Source: VAZQ01 sp963712565 (GTDB lineage: Bacteria > Pseudomonadota > Alphaproteobacteria > Rhizobiales > Xanthobacteraceae). From it: 64,000 nt of DNA. Both the position numbers and the translations under genes were made by a program. Under the pieces are notes generated by a model, which was given only the letters and a program-made list of their open reading frames with translations, did not search any database and had not been told where the DNA came from. Of the stretch, positions 50,401 to 59,549 are shown one piece after another (positions within the stretch are counted from its first letter, which is position 1; every line of letters begins with the position of its first letter). The DNA lies in assembly GCA_963712565.1 (NCBI GenBank), contig CAVQIP010000053.1, positions 124,001 to 188,000 of the forward strand. Reading direction: 5' to 3'.

Positions 50401-52539
50401 GCCCGCGCCTCGATGCGCCGTCCCGCGAGCCAGCCGATGATCGCCTGCGCGCAGGCGGTGCAGCGCGCGATCCCAGAGATTCGGATTGCGGATGATCTCG
50501 GCGCGGTAGAACGACGGACACAGGACGGCGGCGTGGGCGACCTCGCCGCACAGGCCGCAGCCGACGCAACTCTCGATCACGGTCGCGACCGGATCGCTGC
50601 GCAGCGGATCGGGGTTGGGCTTGACCGTGAGCGAGGGGCAGCCGGAGAGCCGGATGCAGGAATGGTCGCCGGTGCAGATCTCGTCGTCGACGCCGAAGCG
50701 CACGCGCACCACGCGCTCGCCGCGCTCGAGCTTGGCGGCGTCCTCGGCGCGCACGCGGCGCTGGCGGACGAGCTGACATTCGCCGTCGGCGATGATCACC
50801 TTGAGGCCGCGCTCGGCGGTCCGCATGGCCTCTTTCAGCGTCTTGGCCATCTTGGCGACGCTGTAGCTGCGCACGGTGCGCAGCCAGTTGACGCCGAGGG
50901 AGCGCAGCGTCTGCTCGATGGTCATGCCGGTCGGCGTGCCGCTGCGGTTGGCGGCGCTCGAGGGCAGATATTGCTGGCCGGTGGCGGCGGCGTAGCCGTT
51001 CTGCATCACGATCAGCACGCCGTCGCCCTTGTTGAACAGGTTGGAGGCGACGCCGGTGATCAGCCCGTTGTGCCAGAACCCGCCGTCGCCCATGACCGCG
51101 ATCGGCCGGCGCTCCATGTTGGGGCCGACGGCGGCGGCGCTGGCGAGCGACATGCCGTAGCCGAGGATGGAATTGCCCAGGCTGAACGGCGCGAAGGTCG
51201 CGAACGAATGACAGCCGATATCGGCGCTGATGTGGGTCGGGCCGAGCTCGCGCTGCATCAGCTTGATGGCGGCAAACACCGGGCGCTCAGGGCAGCCGGT
51301 GCAGAAATTCGGCGGCCGCGCCGGGATGTCGCCGACCGCGGCGACCGCGGGCGGCTTGTGCGCCAGCATTGCCTGCGCGCGCGCGCCGATCGCATCGGCG
51401 TCGAGGCCGGCCGGCCGTGTCTGCGCGACGAACGACGCAAGCCCGTCGAGCAGCACCTCCGAGGTGTATTCGCCCGCGCGCGGGAGGCAGCCCTTGCCCA
51501 GCACGCGGGTCTGGATATCGGCGCGCCGCAGCTCCACGTTGACGGCCTGCTCGACATAGTCGGGACTGCCTTCCTCGACCACCAGCACGGCGCGCTTGCC
51601 CGCGCAGAACGCGCGCAGCTCCTCGGGGACGAGCGGGTAGGCGACGTTGAGCACGTAGATCGGGATGCGGGTCGCGCCGTAGAGATCGGCGAGATCGAGC
51701 CGCGCCAGCGCGCGCAGCACGCCGTTGGTGAGCCCGCCGAGGACGATGATGCCGACGTCGCCGAGATCGCCGGCGATCACCTCGTTGAGCCTGCGCGCGC
51801 GGATGAATTGCTGCGCGGCGGGAAGCCGCTCCTCGACCTTGCGCCGCTCCTGTGAAAAGACGACCGGAGGATGCGCCAGCCGCTCGTATTCGAAGCGCGG
51901 CGGCCCGGCGAGGCGGTTCTTGCCGGAGACGGCGGCGCGGCGATTGGCCTTGGCCTTGAATTCGCCGGTGACGTGACAGGCGCGCACGCGCAGCTCCATC
52001 ATCACCGGCGCATGGCTCGCCTCCGAGAGCGCGAAGCCTTCTTCGACCAGGCGCACGATGGTCGGCAGATCCGGGCGCGGATCGAGGAGCCACATCGAGG
52101 ATTTCATGGCATAGGCGTAGGAGCGCTCCTGGATCACGCTCGCGCCCTCGCCGTAATCCTCGCCGAGGACGATGAGCACGCCGCCGACGACGCCGGGGGA
52201 GGCGAGGTTCGAAAGCGCATCGGCCGCCACGTTGGTGCCGACGATCGACTTCCAGGTCACCGCGCCGCGCAGCGGATAGTTGATCGAGGCGCCGAGCATG
52301 GCGGCCGCGGAGGCCTCGTTGGTGCAGGTCTCCAGATGCACGCCGAGATCGCCGAGGATGTCCTCGGCATCGACCAGCACATCGAGCAGATGCGAGACCG
52401 GCGCGCCCTGATAGCCGCCGACATAGCTCACGCCCGACTGCAGCAGCGCCTTGGTCACCGCCAGGATGCCCTCGCCGCGGAAGGTCTCGCCTTCGCCGAG
52501 CTTGAGCGCCTGCACCTCTTTCTTGAACGAGCGTTCCAT
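50397..52539 (-). CDS. iorA: Indolepyruvate ferredoxin oxidoreductase subunit alpha, apparent frameshift at the 3' end
   Basis: 713 residues if one base is removed near 50443-50446. Pyruvate-binding domain YVGGYQGAPVSHLLDVLVDAE, TPP domain VMGDGGFWHNGLITGVASNLFNKGDG and iron-sulfur region CTGDHSCIRLSGCPSL and SCVGCGLCGEVAHAAVLCPSF. It decarboxylates aryl pyruvates to aryl-acetyl-CoA. As given, the frame never reaches the ATGA stop but runs on in frame into iorB, giving an artificial-looking A-B fusion. With the correction the tail reads LRAAIIGWLAGRRIEARA and stops on the iorB start, the classical overlap. Upstream in the same orientation is AmrB, 52 bp away. Confidence 0.9.
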
Positions 52540-52591
52540 CGCCGGGTCCTGCGCGAAGGAGGCTACATCTATAACGGGTCCGAGACGAATG

Positions 52592-53413
52592 CTACGGCCG
52601 CGCCTGTTCCAGCATCCAGGCGCCGTAGCCGACTACGCGGTCGCGCGAACCCGCCGTGTCGCCCGAGTTGCACAGCGCCAGCCGGCGCAGCGCGAGGCCC
52701 CGGCGCTCGGCCTCCAGCAGCAGCCCGGCCACCGGGAGAAAGCCGCAGGCCTGATCGGGTCCCAGGCTCGACCACTCGCGGCGCTCGATGGCCGCGGCGG
52801 TCGCGGCATCGCGGCGCCGCGCGGTGTCGTAGTCGTGATAGTGGGAGAGATCCGAGCTGACGACGATCAGGGTTTCCGGCCCGCCCCACAGCCGCCGCAG
52901 CACCTCGGCGACTTGCGGCGGAACCGCATCGCCGACCAGGAGCGGCACCACCGCGAACGCGCGCAGCAGCATCTGCAGGAAGGGCAGCTCGACTTCGAGC
53001 GCGTGCTCGGGGGCATGCGGCGCATCGGCCTCGACGACGAAGGGCAGATCGGCGATGGCGGTAAGCGCATCCCGGTCGACGGGCACGCAGCCCAGCGGGG
53101 TTTCCAGGCCATCCACCGTCGGGACGGCGATGCCGCGCACCGCGATATAATGGGCCGGCCCGATCAGCACGACGCGCCTGATCGCGCGCGCACCGTCCTT
53201 GAGCGTCGCGAACGCCGCGGCGGCGACGCCGCCCGAATAGACGTAGCCGGCATGCGGCGCGATCAGGGCTTTGGGTGCGGTTTTGCCGGACGGCGGCGCC
53301 GCGGCGAGCAGTTCCGCAACCATCGTCCGCAGCCGCTGCGGATGCCGCTCATAGAACAGGCCTGCCACCGCTGGCGGCCGGGTTTTTGCCCCTTGCGCGC
53401 GTGCTTCCACCAT
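52592..53413 (-). CDS. amrB: AmmeMemoRadiSam system protein B (MEMO1 family)
   Basis: 273 residues. MEMO-like fold related to class II extradiol dioxygenases: probable metal ligands H54 in LIAPHAGYVYSGG, H88 in LIGPAHYIAV and C248 in LALCNSGDTAG, matching His49, His81 and Cys244 of human MEMO1; H191 in SSDLSHYHDYDTAR is also conserved. The opening RPPAVAGLFYERHPQRLR is typical. Divergent from the radical SAM gene by 62 bp, the standard pairing of this uncharacterised three-part system. ATG at 53413 is used; upstream codons overlap the opposite gene's leader. Just upstream of iorA on the same strand, so possibly cotranscribed. Confidence 0.88.
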   Translation of the reverse strand: MVEARAQGAKTRPPAVAGLFYERHPQRLRTMVAELLAAAPPSGKTAPKALIAPHAGYVYSGGVAAAAFATLKDGARAIRRVVLIGPAHYIAVRGIAVPTVDGLETPLGCVPVDRDALTAIADLPFVVEADAPHAPEHALEVELPFLQMLLRAFAVVPLLVGDAVPPQVAEVLRRLWGGPETLIVVSSDLSHYHDYDTARRRDAATAAAIERREWSSLGPDQACGFLPVAGLLLEAERRGLALRRLALCNSGDTAGSRDRVVGYGAWMLEQARP

Positions 53414-53475
53414 TGCTCCTGCTCTTGCCGATACCCAGATATAATGCCGCTCCTGACATTTTGCCCGGGTTGGAA

Positions 53476-54573
53476 ATGGATGCATCGGTTATCGAAGGCG
53501 TGCCCGGCCGCTACTGGCACCGGCTGGAGGACGGCCGCCTGCAGTGCGACCTGTGCCCGCGCTATTGCAAGCTGCATGAGGGCCAACGCGGCCTCTGCTT
53601 CGTGCGTGCGCGTCAAGACGGCCAAATGGTGCTGACCACCTACGGCCGCTCGTCCGGCTTCTGCATCGATCCGATCGAGAAGAAACCGCTCAATCACTTC
53701 TTTCCCGGCACGCCGGTACTGTCGTTCGGCACCGCCGGCTGCAACCTGACCTGCAAGTTCTGCCAGAACTGGGACATATCCAAAGCGCGGGCGCTCGATC
53801 GCGTGCAGGACCAGGCTTCCCCCGCGGCGATCGCCGAAGCGGCGGTGCGAAGCGGCTGCCGTTCGGTTGCGTTCACCTACAACGATCCCGTGATCTTTCT
53901 CGAATACGCCGTGGACGTGGCGCAGGCCTGCCGCGAACGCGGCATCAAGACGGTGGCGGTGAGCGCGGGCTACATCGCGCCGGAGCCGCGCATCGAGTTC
54001 TTCCGGCACATGGACGCCGCCAATATCGACCTCAAGGGCTTCACCGAGGGGTTTTACAAGAATCTCTGCTCCGGCAAGCTCGCGCCCGTGCTCGAGACGC
54101 TCGAATATCTCAAGCATGAGACCGAGGTCTGGTTCGAGATCACGACCTTGCTCATTCCCGGCGAGAACGACGCGCCGGCGGAAATCGAGGCGCAGAGCCG
54201 TTGGCTGATCGAGCATCTCGGTCCCGACGTGCCGCTGCACTTTTCCGCGTTCCACCCGGACTGGAAGATGCTGGACACGCCGGCGACGCCGCCGCGGACA
54301 CTGCATGCGGCGCGCCGCATCTCGATGCAGGCGGGGCTGCGCTACGTCTACACCGGCAACATCCACGATCCCGCCGGCCAGAGCACTTATTGCCACGGTT
54401 GCGGCGCCACCCTCATCGGCCGCGACTGGTACGATCTGACGGCATGGAATCTCGGCGCGGACGGGCGCTGCCTCGACTGCGGCACGCCGTGCGCCGGGGT
54501 GTTCGATGGCGGGCACGGACATTGGGGGAGGCGCCGCCAGTCGATCAGCGTGCAGGCATTCGCCAACTCTTGA
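53476..54573 (+). CDS. amrS: AmmeMemoRadiSam system radical SAM enzyme
   Basis: 365 residues. Radical SAM iron-sulfur motif CX3CX2C at 89-96 in GTAGCNLTCKFCQNWD, preceded by an N-terminal cysteine cluster (C24, C27, C31, C41; LQCDLCPRYCKLHEGQRGLC) as in PflA-like activating enzymes. VSAGYIAPEPRIEFF and NIDLKGFTEGFYKNLC follow. The C terminus has two further Cys pairs (YCHGCG, CLDCGTPC) that may bind zinc or another cluster. Its substrate is unknown. An AMMECR1 (protein A) gene, the third part of the system, is not in this window. Confidence 0.93.
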   Translation: MDASVIEGVPGRYWHRLEDGRLQCDLCPRYCKLHEGQRGLCFVRARQDGQMVLTTYGRSSGFCIDPIEKKPLNHFFPGTPVLSFGTAGCNLTCKFCQNWDISKARALDRVQDQASPAAIAEAAVRSGCRSVAFTYNDPVIFLEYAVDVAQACRERGIKTVAVSAGYIAPEPRIEFFRHMDAANIDLKGFTEGFYKNLCSGKLAPVLETLEYLKHETEVWFEITTLLIPGENDAPAEIEAQSRWLIEHLGPDVPLHFSAFHPDWKMLDTPATPPRTLHAARRISMQAGLRYVYTGNIHDPAGQSTYCHGCGATLIGRDWYDLTAWNLGADGRCLDCGTPCAGVFDGGHGHWGRRRQSISVQAFANS

Positions 54574-54633
54574 TCGGCCGCGCCGCCGCCCTCCCGAAAG
54601 CCACCGTCGTTCTCGCCTGGCCGCTGAGAGCTG

Positions 54634-55521
54634 CTACCGAGGTTGCGAGTCGCCTGCCATGGCCGCAATCAGGCCTGTTTGCAGATCGGTATAGCGAAAA
54701 TCCGGGAACGCCCGCAGACAGGCGCTGCTGTCGAATGCGCGATAGCCGCCATGGGGCATGGGGCCTTGCCGCGGCGTGCCGCGCACGGCGACGGGCGGAT
54801 GGTACATCGCCGCGATTCGTTCGGCGATGTCGCGGAAGCTGTGCACGCTTCCCGTCGCCACGTTGAGAACGCCACGGCTTCGATGCGCCAGCACCCGCAT
54901 GATGATCTCCGCCACGTCGTCGATGAGAACGTGGTCGCGCTGTTCCTCGCCCTCGCCGAACAGCACGATGTCCTGTCCGGCGGCGGCGAGGCGCCGGAAC
55001 CGGTTGGGCCCGTAGCCATTGTGCGGATCGGTCGCGCCGTACAGCAGCGTCGGACGCAGGATCGCCAACGGCGCCTTCACTACCGATTTCAGCATCAACT
55101 CGCGCGCCAGGTGCATGGCCCCGTGCAGCGAGCTCGGCTCGGCGCAGGAATCTTCCGTCAGGGGGGCCCGCGCGTCGCGGTAGACCGCGTCGGAACTGAC
55201 GTAGACCACGTGCGTTACCGGCGCTTGCTCCAGGGCTTGGCACACGCACTCCATCATCCGGACGTTGTCGATGAGCATGGCGACGTCTCTGCACGGCGCG
55301 CGGGCGGAAATCACCACGACCGCATCGTCGGGCCGAAATTGGCCGGATAGTCGACGGGCCGTGCCGGCGGCGAGAAGGTCGGCCTCGGCGCGTCCCAACG
55401 CCAGGACCGCGACGCCGTGCGACGCCAGCAGGCGCGCGCTGGACGAGCCGACGAAGCCGTGGGCGCCGAGGATGACCACGCGCCGCGGCGGAAGCGCTTC
55501 GGGATTGAGATGCTCGAGCAT
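54634..55521 (-). CDS. NAD-dependent epimerase/dehydratase family protein with altered active site
   Basis: 295 residues, extended SDR fold: nucleotide motif VVILGAHGFVGSSSARLLASHG, DAVYRDARAPLTED after VVYVSSDAVY. The Y-x-x-x-K catalytic pair is absent; the aligned segment reads LHGAMHLARE, that is H133 and H137 in place of Tyr and Lys. Later parts are normal (LAILRPTLLYGATDPHNGYGPNRF, LIDDVAEIIMRVL, GVLNVATGSVHSFRDIAERIAAMY). It may have lost the usual catalysis or use other residues. Downstream of and convergent with amrS. Confidence 0.8.
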   Translation of the reverse strand: MLEHLNPEALPPRRVVILGAHGFVGSSSARLLASHGVAVLALGRAEADLLAAGTARRLSGQFRPDDAVVVISARAPCRDVAMLIDNVRMMECVCQALEQAPVTHVVYVSSDAVYRDARAPLTEDSCAEPSSLHGAMHLARELMLKSVVKAPLAILRPTLLYGATDPHNGYGPNRFRRLAAAGQDIVLFGEGEEQRDHVLIDDVAEIIMRVLAHRSRGVLNVATGSVHSFRDIAERIAAMYHPPVAVRGTPRQGPMPHGGYRAFDSSACLRAFPDFRYTDLQTGLIAAMAGDSQPR

Positions 55522-55574
55522 GAGGCGCGTCGGACGGTCCGCCTCCGATTCGCGGCCGGCCGCAGCCGGCCGGA

Positions 55575-56030
55575 CTAGAACATCCCGTTGTTGTTGGCGG
55601 CCTTCTCCGGGATCGGCTGGATCACGTCCCAGTGCTCGACCACCTTGCCGTTCTCGAGCTTGAAGATGTCGATGATGGCGTTGCCGCGCGTGCCCGGCTC
55701 GCGCACGGCGTGGACGTGCACGATCACGTAGTCGCCGTCGGCGAAGATGCGTTTGATCTCGCTGCGGTTGTTGGGGAACTTGTCCTTCAAGAAGGCGATG
55801 AAGGCCTTGAGCCCCTCCGGCCCGTCGGCGGCGATGGGATTGTGCTGGGTGTAGCGGTTGCCGAGATATTTCGAGGCGGCATCGAAGTCCTTCTGGTTGA
55901 GCGCGGCGTCGTAGAAGGCGGCGATCGTCTTCTTGTTCTCCTCCATCTGTTTGGCGTCGGCGGCGAGCGCCGGACGAGCGGCCAACATGGCGAGGGCGGC
56001 AAAGCCGGCAATTAGCATGGGTCTGGACAT
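55575..56030 (-). CDS. Exported SnoaL/NTF2-like protein
   Basis: 151 residues with a clear signal peptide (MSRPMLIAGFAALAMLAARPALAA). The mature part is a SnoaL-like cone fold: KKTIAAFYDAALNQKDFDAASKYLGNRYTQHNPIAADGPEGLKAFIAFL, GDYVIVHVHAVREPGTRGNAIIDIFKLENGKVVEHWDVIQPIPEKA. Members of this family have varied or no enzyme activity; function unknown. ATG at 56030 follows AGGAGTCCACC. In the same direction as the TRAP operon, 101 bp after its last gene. Confidence 0.82.
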   Translation of the reverse strand: MSRPMLIAGFAALAMLAARPALAADAKQMEENKKTIAAFYDAALNQKDFDAASKYLGNRYTQHNPIAADGPEGLKAFIAFLKDKFPNNRSEIKRIFADGDYVIVHVHAVREPGTRGNAIIDIFKLENGKVVEHWDVIQPIPEKAANNNGMF

Positions 56031-56131
56031 GGTGGACTCCTCTCGCTGTGACGCGAAATCATACCGCGTCCGGTTGATCAATTCATTTCGCGACGACAAC
56101 AGCCAATCCCGAGCTGATGAGATGGATTTCA

Positions 56132-57430
56132 TCACATTTTCGAGGGCAGGTAGAGCGCGATGATCGGGAAGGCGATCAGGATGATGAGGCGAAGGATGTC
56201 GGTGACGATGAACGGCAGCACGCCGTAGAAGATGGTCGAAATCTTCACGTCCTCCACCACGCTCTTGATCACGAAGATGTTCATGCCGACCGGCGGGTGG
56301 ATGAGGCCGAGCTCGACCGTCATGACGATGATCACCCCGAACCAGATCGGGTCGAAACCGAGCTGTTTGATGACGGGGAAGATGATCGGAACCGTGAGGA
56401 TGATCATGGCCAGCGCATCCATCAGGCATCCGAGCACCAGATACATGACCATGATCAGCGCCAGCACGCCGTAGCGGCCGAGCCCGAGCGAGGTGAGGAA
56501 CTCGGTGACCTTCTGCGGGGTCTGCGTCACGGTGAGGAAGTAGCCGAACAGGATCGCGCCGATCAGCACGGTGAATACCGCCGCGGTGATGCGCGTGGTC
56601 TCGAGCAGCGAGCGATAGATGTCCGAGGGCGACAGCCGGCCGCGCACGACCCCGATGACGAAGGCACCGCCGGCGCCGGCGCCCGCCGCCTCGGTGGCGG
56701 TGAACACGCCGCCATAGATGCCGCCGATGACGAAAGCGAACAGCAGCAGCGTCGCCCACACGTCGCGCAGCGCGGCGACGCGCTCCTTCGAGGAATGCCG
56801 CGGCCCCGCCGGCAGGAAGGCAGGCCGCGCCAGGCCGATCAGCGTGATGGTGACCATGTACATGGCGACCGCGAGGACGCCCGGCAGGACCCCGGCGATG
56901 AACAGCTTGCCCACGTCCTGCTCGGTGATCAGCCCGTAGATCGCCAGCACCGTCGACGGCGGGATCATGATGCCGAGCGTGCCGCCGGCGGCGATCACGC
57001 CGGTGGCGAACGACTGCGGATAGCCGTAGGAGCGCATTTCCGGGTAGGCGACCTTCGAGAACGTCGCCGCGGTCGCGACCGACGAGCCGCAGATCGCGGC
57101 GAACCCGCCGCAGGCGGCGATGGTGGCGATGCCGAGCCCGCCACGCAGATGGCCGAGGAAGGCGTTGGCCGCGCGGAACAGCTCCCGGCTCATGCCGGAG
57201 GTGGTGGCGAACGCGCCCATGAGCAGAAACAGCGGCACCACGGCGAAGTTGTAGTCGGTCACCGTCCGCATGGTGGTATGGCCGACATTCTTCAAGGCTG
57301 CCGGCCCGCCGACGATGTAGGCGAAGCCGCTCACCCCCACCAATCCCATCGCCATGCCGACCGGCACGCGCAGCAGCATCAGCACGAACAGGACGACGAA
57401 GCCCAGAACTGCAATGGCGTCGGAACTCAT
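56132..57430 (-). CDS. dctM: TRAP transporter large permease (DctM)
   Basis: 432 residues with about 12 membrane segments. VLGFVVLFVLMLLRVPVGMAMGLVGVSGFAYIVG opens the family; GSSVATAATFSKVAYPEMRSYGYPQSFATGVIAAGGTLGIMIPPSTVLAIYG and a second half with HPPVGMNIFVIKSV complete the two inverted repeats. It moves an organic acid with sodium or protons. 10 bp after dctQ. Substrate unknown. Confidence 0.93.
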   Translation of the reverse strand: MSSDAIAVLGFVVLFVLMLLRVPVGMAMGLVGVSGFAYIVGGPAALKNVGHTTMRTVTDYNFAVVPLFLLMGAFATTSGMSRELFRAANAFLGHLRGGLGIATIAACGGFAAICGSSVATAATFSKVAYPEMRSYGYPQSFATGVIAAGGTLGIMIPPSTVLAIYGLITEQDVGKLFIAGVLPGVLAVAMYMVTITLIGLARPAFLPAGPRHSSKERVAALRDVWATLLLFAFVIGGIYGGVFTATEAAGAGAGGAFVIGVVRGRLSPSDIYRSLLETTRITAAVFTVLIGAILFGYFLTVTQTPQKVTEFLTSLGLGRYGVLALIMVMYLVLGCLMDALAMIILTVPIIFPVIKQLGFDPIWFGVIIVMTVELGLIHPPVGMNIFVIKSVVEDVKISTIFYGVLPFIVTDILRLIILIAFPIIALYLPSKM

Positions 57431-57440
57431 TGCAACGATC

Positions 57441-57950
57441 TCATTCCACCGGCTTGACGATCTGCCGGCTCAGCAATTCCGGATGAAAGATCAGGCGGTA
57501 GGTGCGCAGCGCGATCAGGATGACCGCCGACACGTCGCCGAGCCAGGCCAGCAAGAAGAACGGCCAGGTCGGGAGCCGGAGATCGAAGGTGAGCACGTGG
57601 TCGGCGCGCGTGGTCCAGACCTTGTCGTAGAGCGTCCAGGTCTGCACCGCGACGACGAACAACAGCACGAGCGTCGCGAACACGTCGATCGCGCGCTGCG
57701 CCTTGCGGCCGACATTGGCATAGAGCAGATCGACGGTGATGTGGGTGCCGCGATAGGAGGTCGCCCCGATCCCCCAGAAGATCAGCACGCCGAGCAGCAG
57801 GCGGCCGAAGTCGTAGCTGTCGGGGATCGAGACGCCGAAGAAATATCGCAGCAGGATCGAGACGAACACGTCGGCGGCGACGATGCCGACGAAGAGCGCG
57901 GCCAGGAACTCGATGGAATCGATGAAGCGATCCATGAATTTGGTGGTCAC
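57441..57950 (-). CDS. dctQ: TRAP transporter small permease (DctQ)
   Basis: 169 residues from the GTG at 57950, with four membrane segments (IEFLAALFVGIVAADVFVSILLRYFFGVSIPDSYDFGRLLLGVLIFWGIGA first pair, then IDVFATLVLLFVVAVQTWTLYDKV and WPFFLLAWLGDVSAVILIAL). It bridges the binding protein and the large permease. Start uncertain: ATG 57935 or GTG 57983 are possible. The 262-bp space before dctP carries a repeat. Confidence 0.85.
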   Translation of the reverse strand: MTTKFMDRFIDSIEFLAALFVGIVAADVFVSILLRYFFGVSIPDSYDFGRLLLGVLIFWGIGATSYRGTHITVDLLYANVGRKAQRAIDVFATLVLLFVVAVQTWTLYDKVWTTRADHVLTFDLRLPTWPFFLLAWLGDVSAVILIALRTYRLIFHPELLSRQIVKPVE

Positions 57951-58099
57951 GCCTTCACCCCTCTGGCCACCCGAGCCCGTCACGGCGACGGCGGCGGAAT
58001 TTCCGCCGCCGTCGGCCTCCTTGCGAGCGATCGGCTTGCCGCAAAGCCTGCGCTGCGGCGTCGCCGCTCATACTTAATCCGTCGTTACTTCAGACGACT

Positions 58100-58171
58100 G
58101 TCGTCCCCGCGCAAGCGGGGACCCATAACCACCGGCTCTGGAATACGGGTTCCCGCTTGCGCGGGAACGAC
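58100..58171. repeat. REP-like palindromic repeat (copy C)
   Basis: 72 bp bounded by GTCGTCCCCGCGCAAGCGGG and CCCGCTTGCGCGGGAACGAC, which pair over most of their length, with CATAACCACCGGCTCTGGAA between. Same class as the elements at 29117-29260 and 30128-30208. It lies between dctP and dctQ, inside what is otherwise one TRAP operon. Confidence 0.85.
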
Positions 58172-58212
58172 AGCAACGAAGTGCGGCCGAGCCAATCAAC
58201 CGCATTTCCGCA

Positions 58213-59256
58213 TCAGTACGCCGCCTTGTACTGCGCGAGCGTCTGCTTGAGCTCCTTCATGATGGCGTCTGGATCGCCGCCTGCCTTGCGCACGTTGTCG
58301 GCCCACTGCTTCTCCAGCGGCTCAGCCGACTTCTTCCATTCGTTGAGCTGCGCGTCGGTGATCGGATAGACCTCGTGTCCGGGCAGCGCCTTCACTTTCT
58401 CCAGGCCGGCACGCTCGAATTCCGCCCATGGATCCGCGAATTTACCCGCCCATTCCGTGGTGCAGTGGTCGTCGATCACCTTCTTCTGCGCCGGCGACAT
58501 GGCCGCGTAGGTCTGCGGACTCATCAGCCACTGGAACGTGACGGTGTGCAGCGGCGCGTCCATGTGATACTTCGTGACCTTGTCGACGCCGAGCAACGGC
58601 ACCGAACCCCAGGGGAAGGTGACCGCCTCGGCCACGCCCTTCTCCATCACGTCGCGCACCTCGGTCGCACTCGCCTGCACGTTGCTGCCGCCGAGCAGCG
58701 TCACCCAGGCCGCCACGGTCGCCTGCGACGGCCGCACCTTCATCCCCTTGATGTCGCCCGGCACCACGATTTTCTTCTTGCTGGAATGCCAGGTCAGCGG
58801 ATCGAGGATGAAGGAGAAGCAATACTTCACGTCCTTCATCTCGTTCGCGGCGTATTTGCGATACCAGGCATCGATCGCGCGGTTGCCGCCCTTGGCGTCG
58901 CCGACCAGGAACGGCAACTCGCCGGCGGCGATGATGGGGAAGCGGCCGGGCTGGTAGCCGGGATTGACGTAGACGAAGTCGGCGATGCCGTCGCGCGCCA
59001 TGTCGTAATGGTCGAACGCCTTGCCGAGCTGCTGCGACGGGAAGATCTTGGACTTGATGGTGCCGTTCGACGCCTTTTCCACCGACGCGCCCCATTCCTC
59101 CATCGCCTTCTGCAGCGGGTGCGTCGGCGGCACCCAGTGCGAAAGCTTGAGCTCGAAGGTCTTGTCCTGGGCGAGCGCGGCGGGCGCTGCGATCAGCAGC
59201 GCCGCGGCCGACGCCACCAGTGTTGCAAGATGACGCTTGGCTCGACGCGATGGCAT
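58213..59256 (-). CDS. dctP: TRAP transporter solute-binding protein (DctP)
   Basis: 347 residues with signal peptide RHLATLVASAAALLIAAPAALAQ. DctP features: FELKLSHWVPPTHPLQKAMEEWGASVEK, SKIFPSQQLGKAFDHYDMARDGIADFVYVNPGYQPGRFP, then the ligand-contact area GMKVRPSQATVAAWVTLLGG with the conserved Arg that holds a carboxylate. ATG follows CAGGAGGAGACG. First gene of the TRAP operon. The ligand is probably an organic acid; identity unknown. Confidence 0.92.
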   Translation of the reverse strand: MPSRRAKRHLATLVASAAALLIAAPAALAQDKTFELKLSHWVPPTHPLQKAMEEWGASVEKASNGTIKSKIFPSQQLGKAFDHYDMARDGIADFVYVNPGYQPGRFPIIAAGELPFLVGDAKGGNRAIDAWYRKYAANEMKDVKYCFSFILDPLTWHSSKKKIVVPGDIKGMKVRPSQATVAAWVTLLGGSNVQASATEVRDVMEKGVAEAVTFPWGSVPLLGVDKVTKYHMDAPLHTVTFQWLMSPQTYAAMSPAQKKVIDDHCTTEWAGKFADPWAEFERAGLEKVKALPGHEVYPITDAQLNEWKKSAEPLEKQWADNVRKAGGDPDAIMKELKQTLAQYKAAY

Positions 59257-59549
59257 CGTCTCCTCCTGGCTGAAATCTGGCCGTTGCGCGGCCTTGCGGG
59301 CCATTCAGCCCGAACTGCGGGACCCTGTAAAGTGACGTTCGCGGGCTCCGGCGGCACAATCCCGGCGGCGGCTGCGCGTTGCGCGCGTGCGCAATTTTGA
59401 CGCGCGGCGAATGGGATTTGACGCGCCTCGCCGGTCGTTCCGCGGTGGAAAGCGCGTCCCTGGCGTCGCTCGCCGAATTGGTCTATGCGGGGCAGGCGCC
59501 CATCGACCTTCGGCGTCGCTGCGGTCAAGGTGCTTGCTGGAGCGGGATC

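Noticed and set aside
49666..51855. A 729-codon plus-strand frame opposite iorA and iorB
   Set aside because: Antisense to clear enzyme genes, Arg- and His-rich, without domains; explained by GC-rich codon structure.
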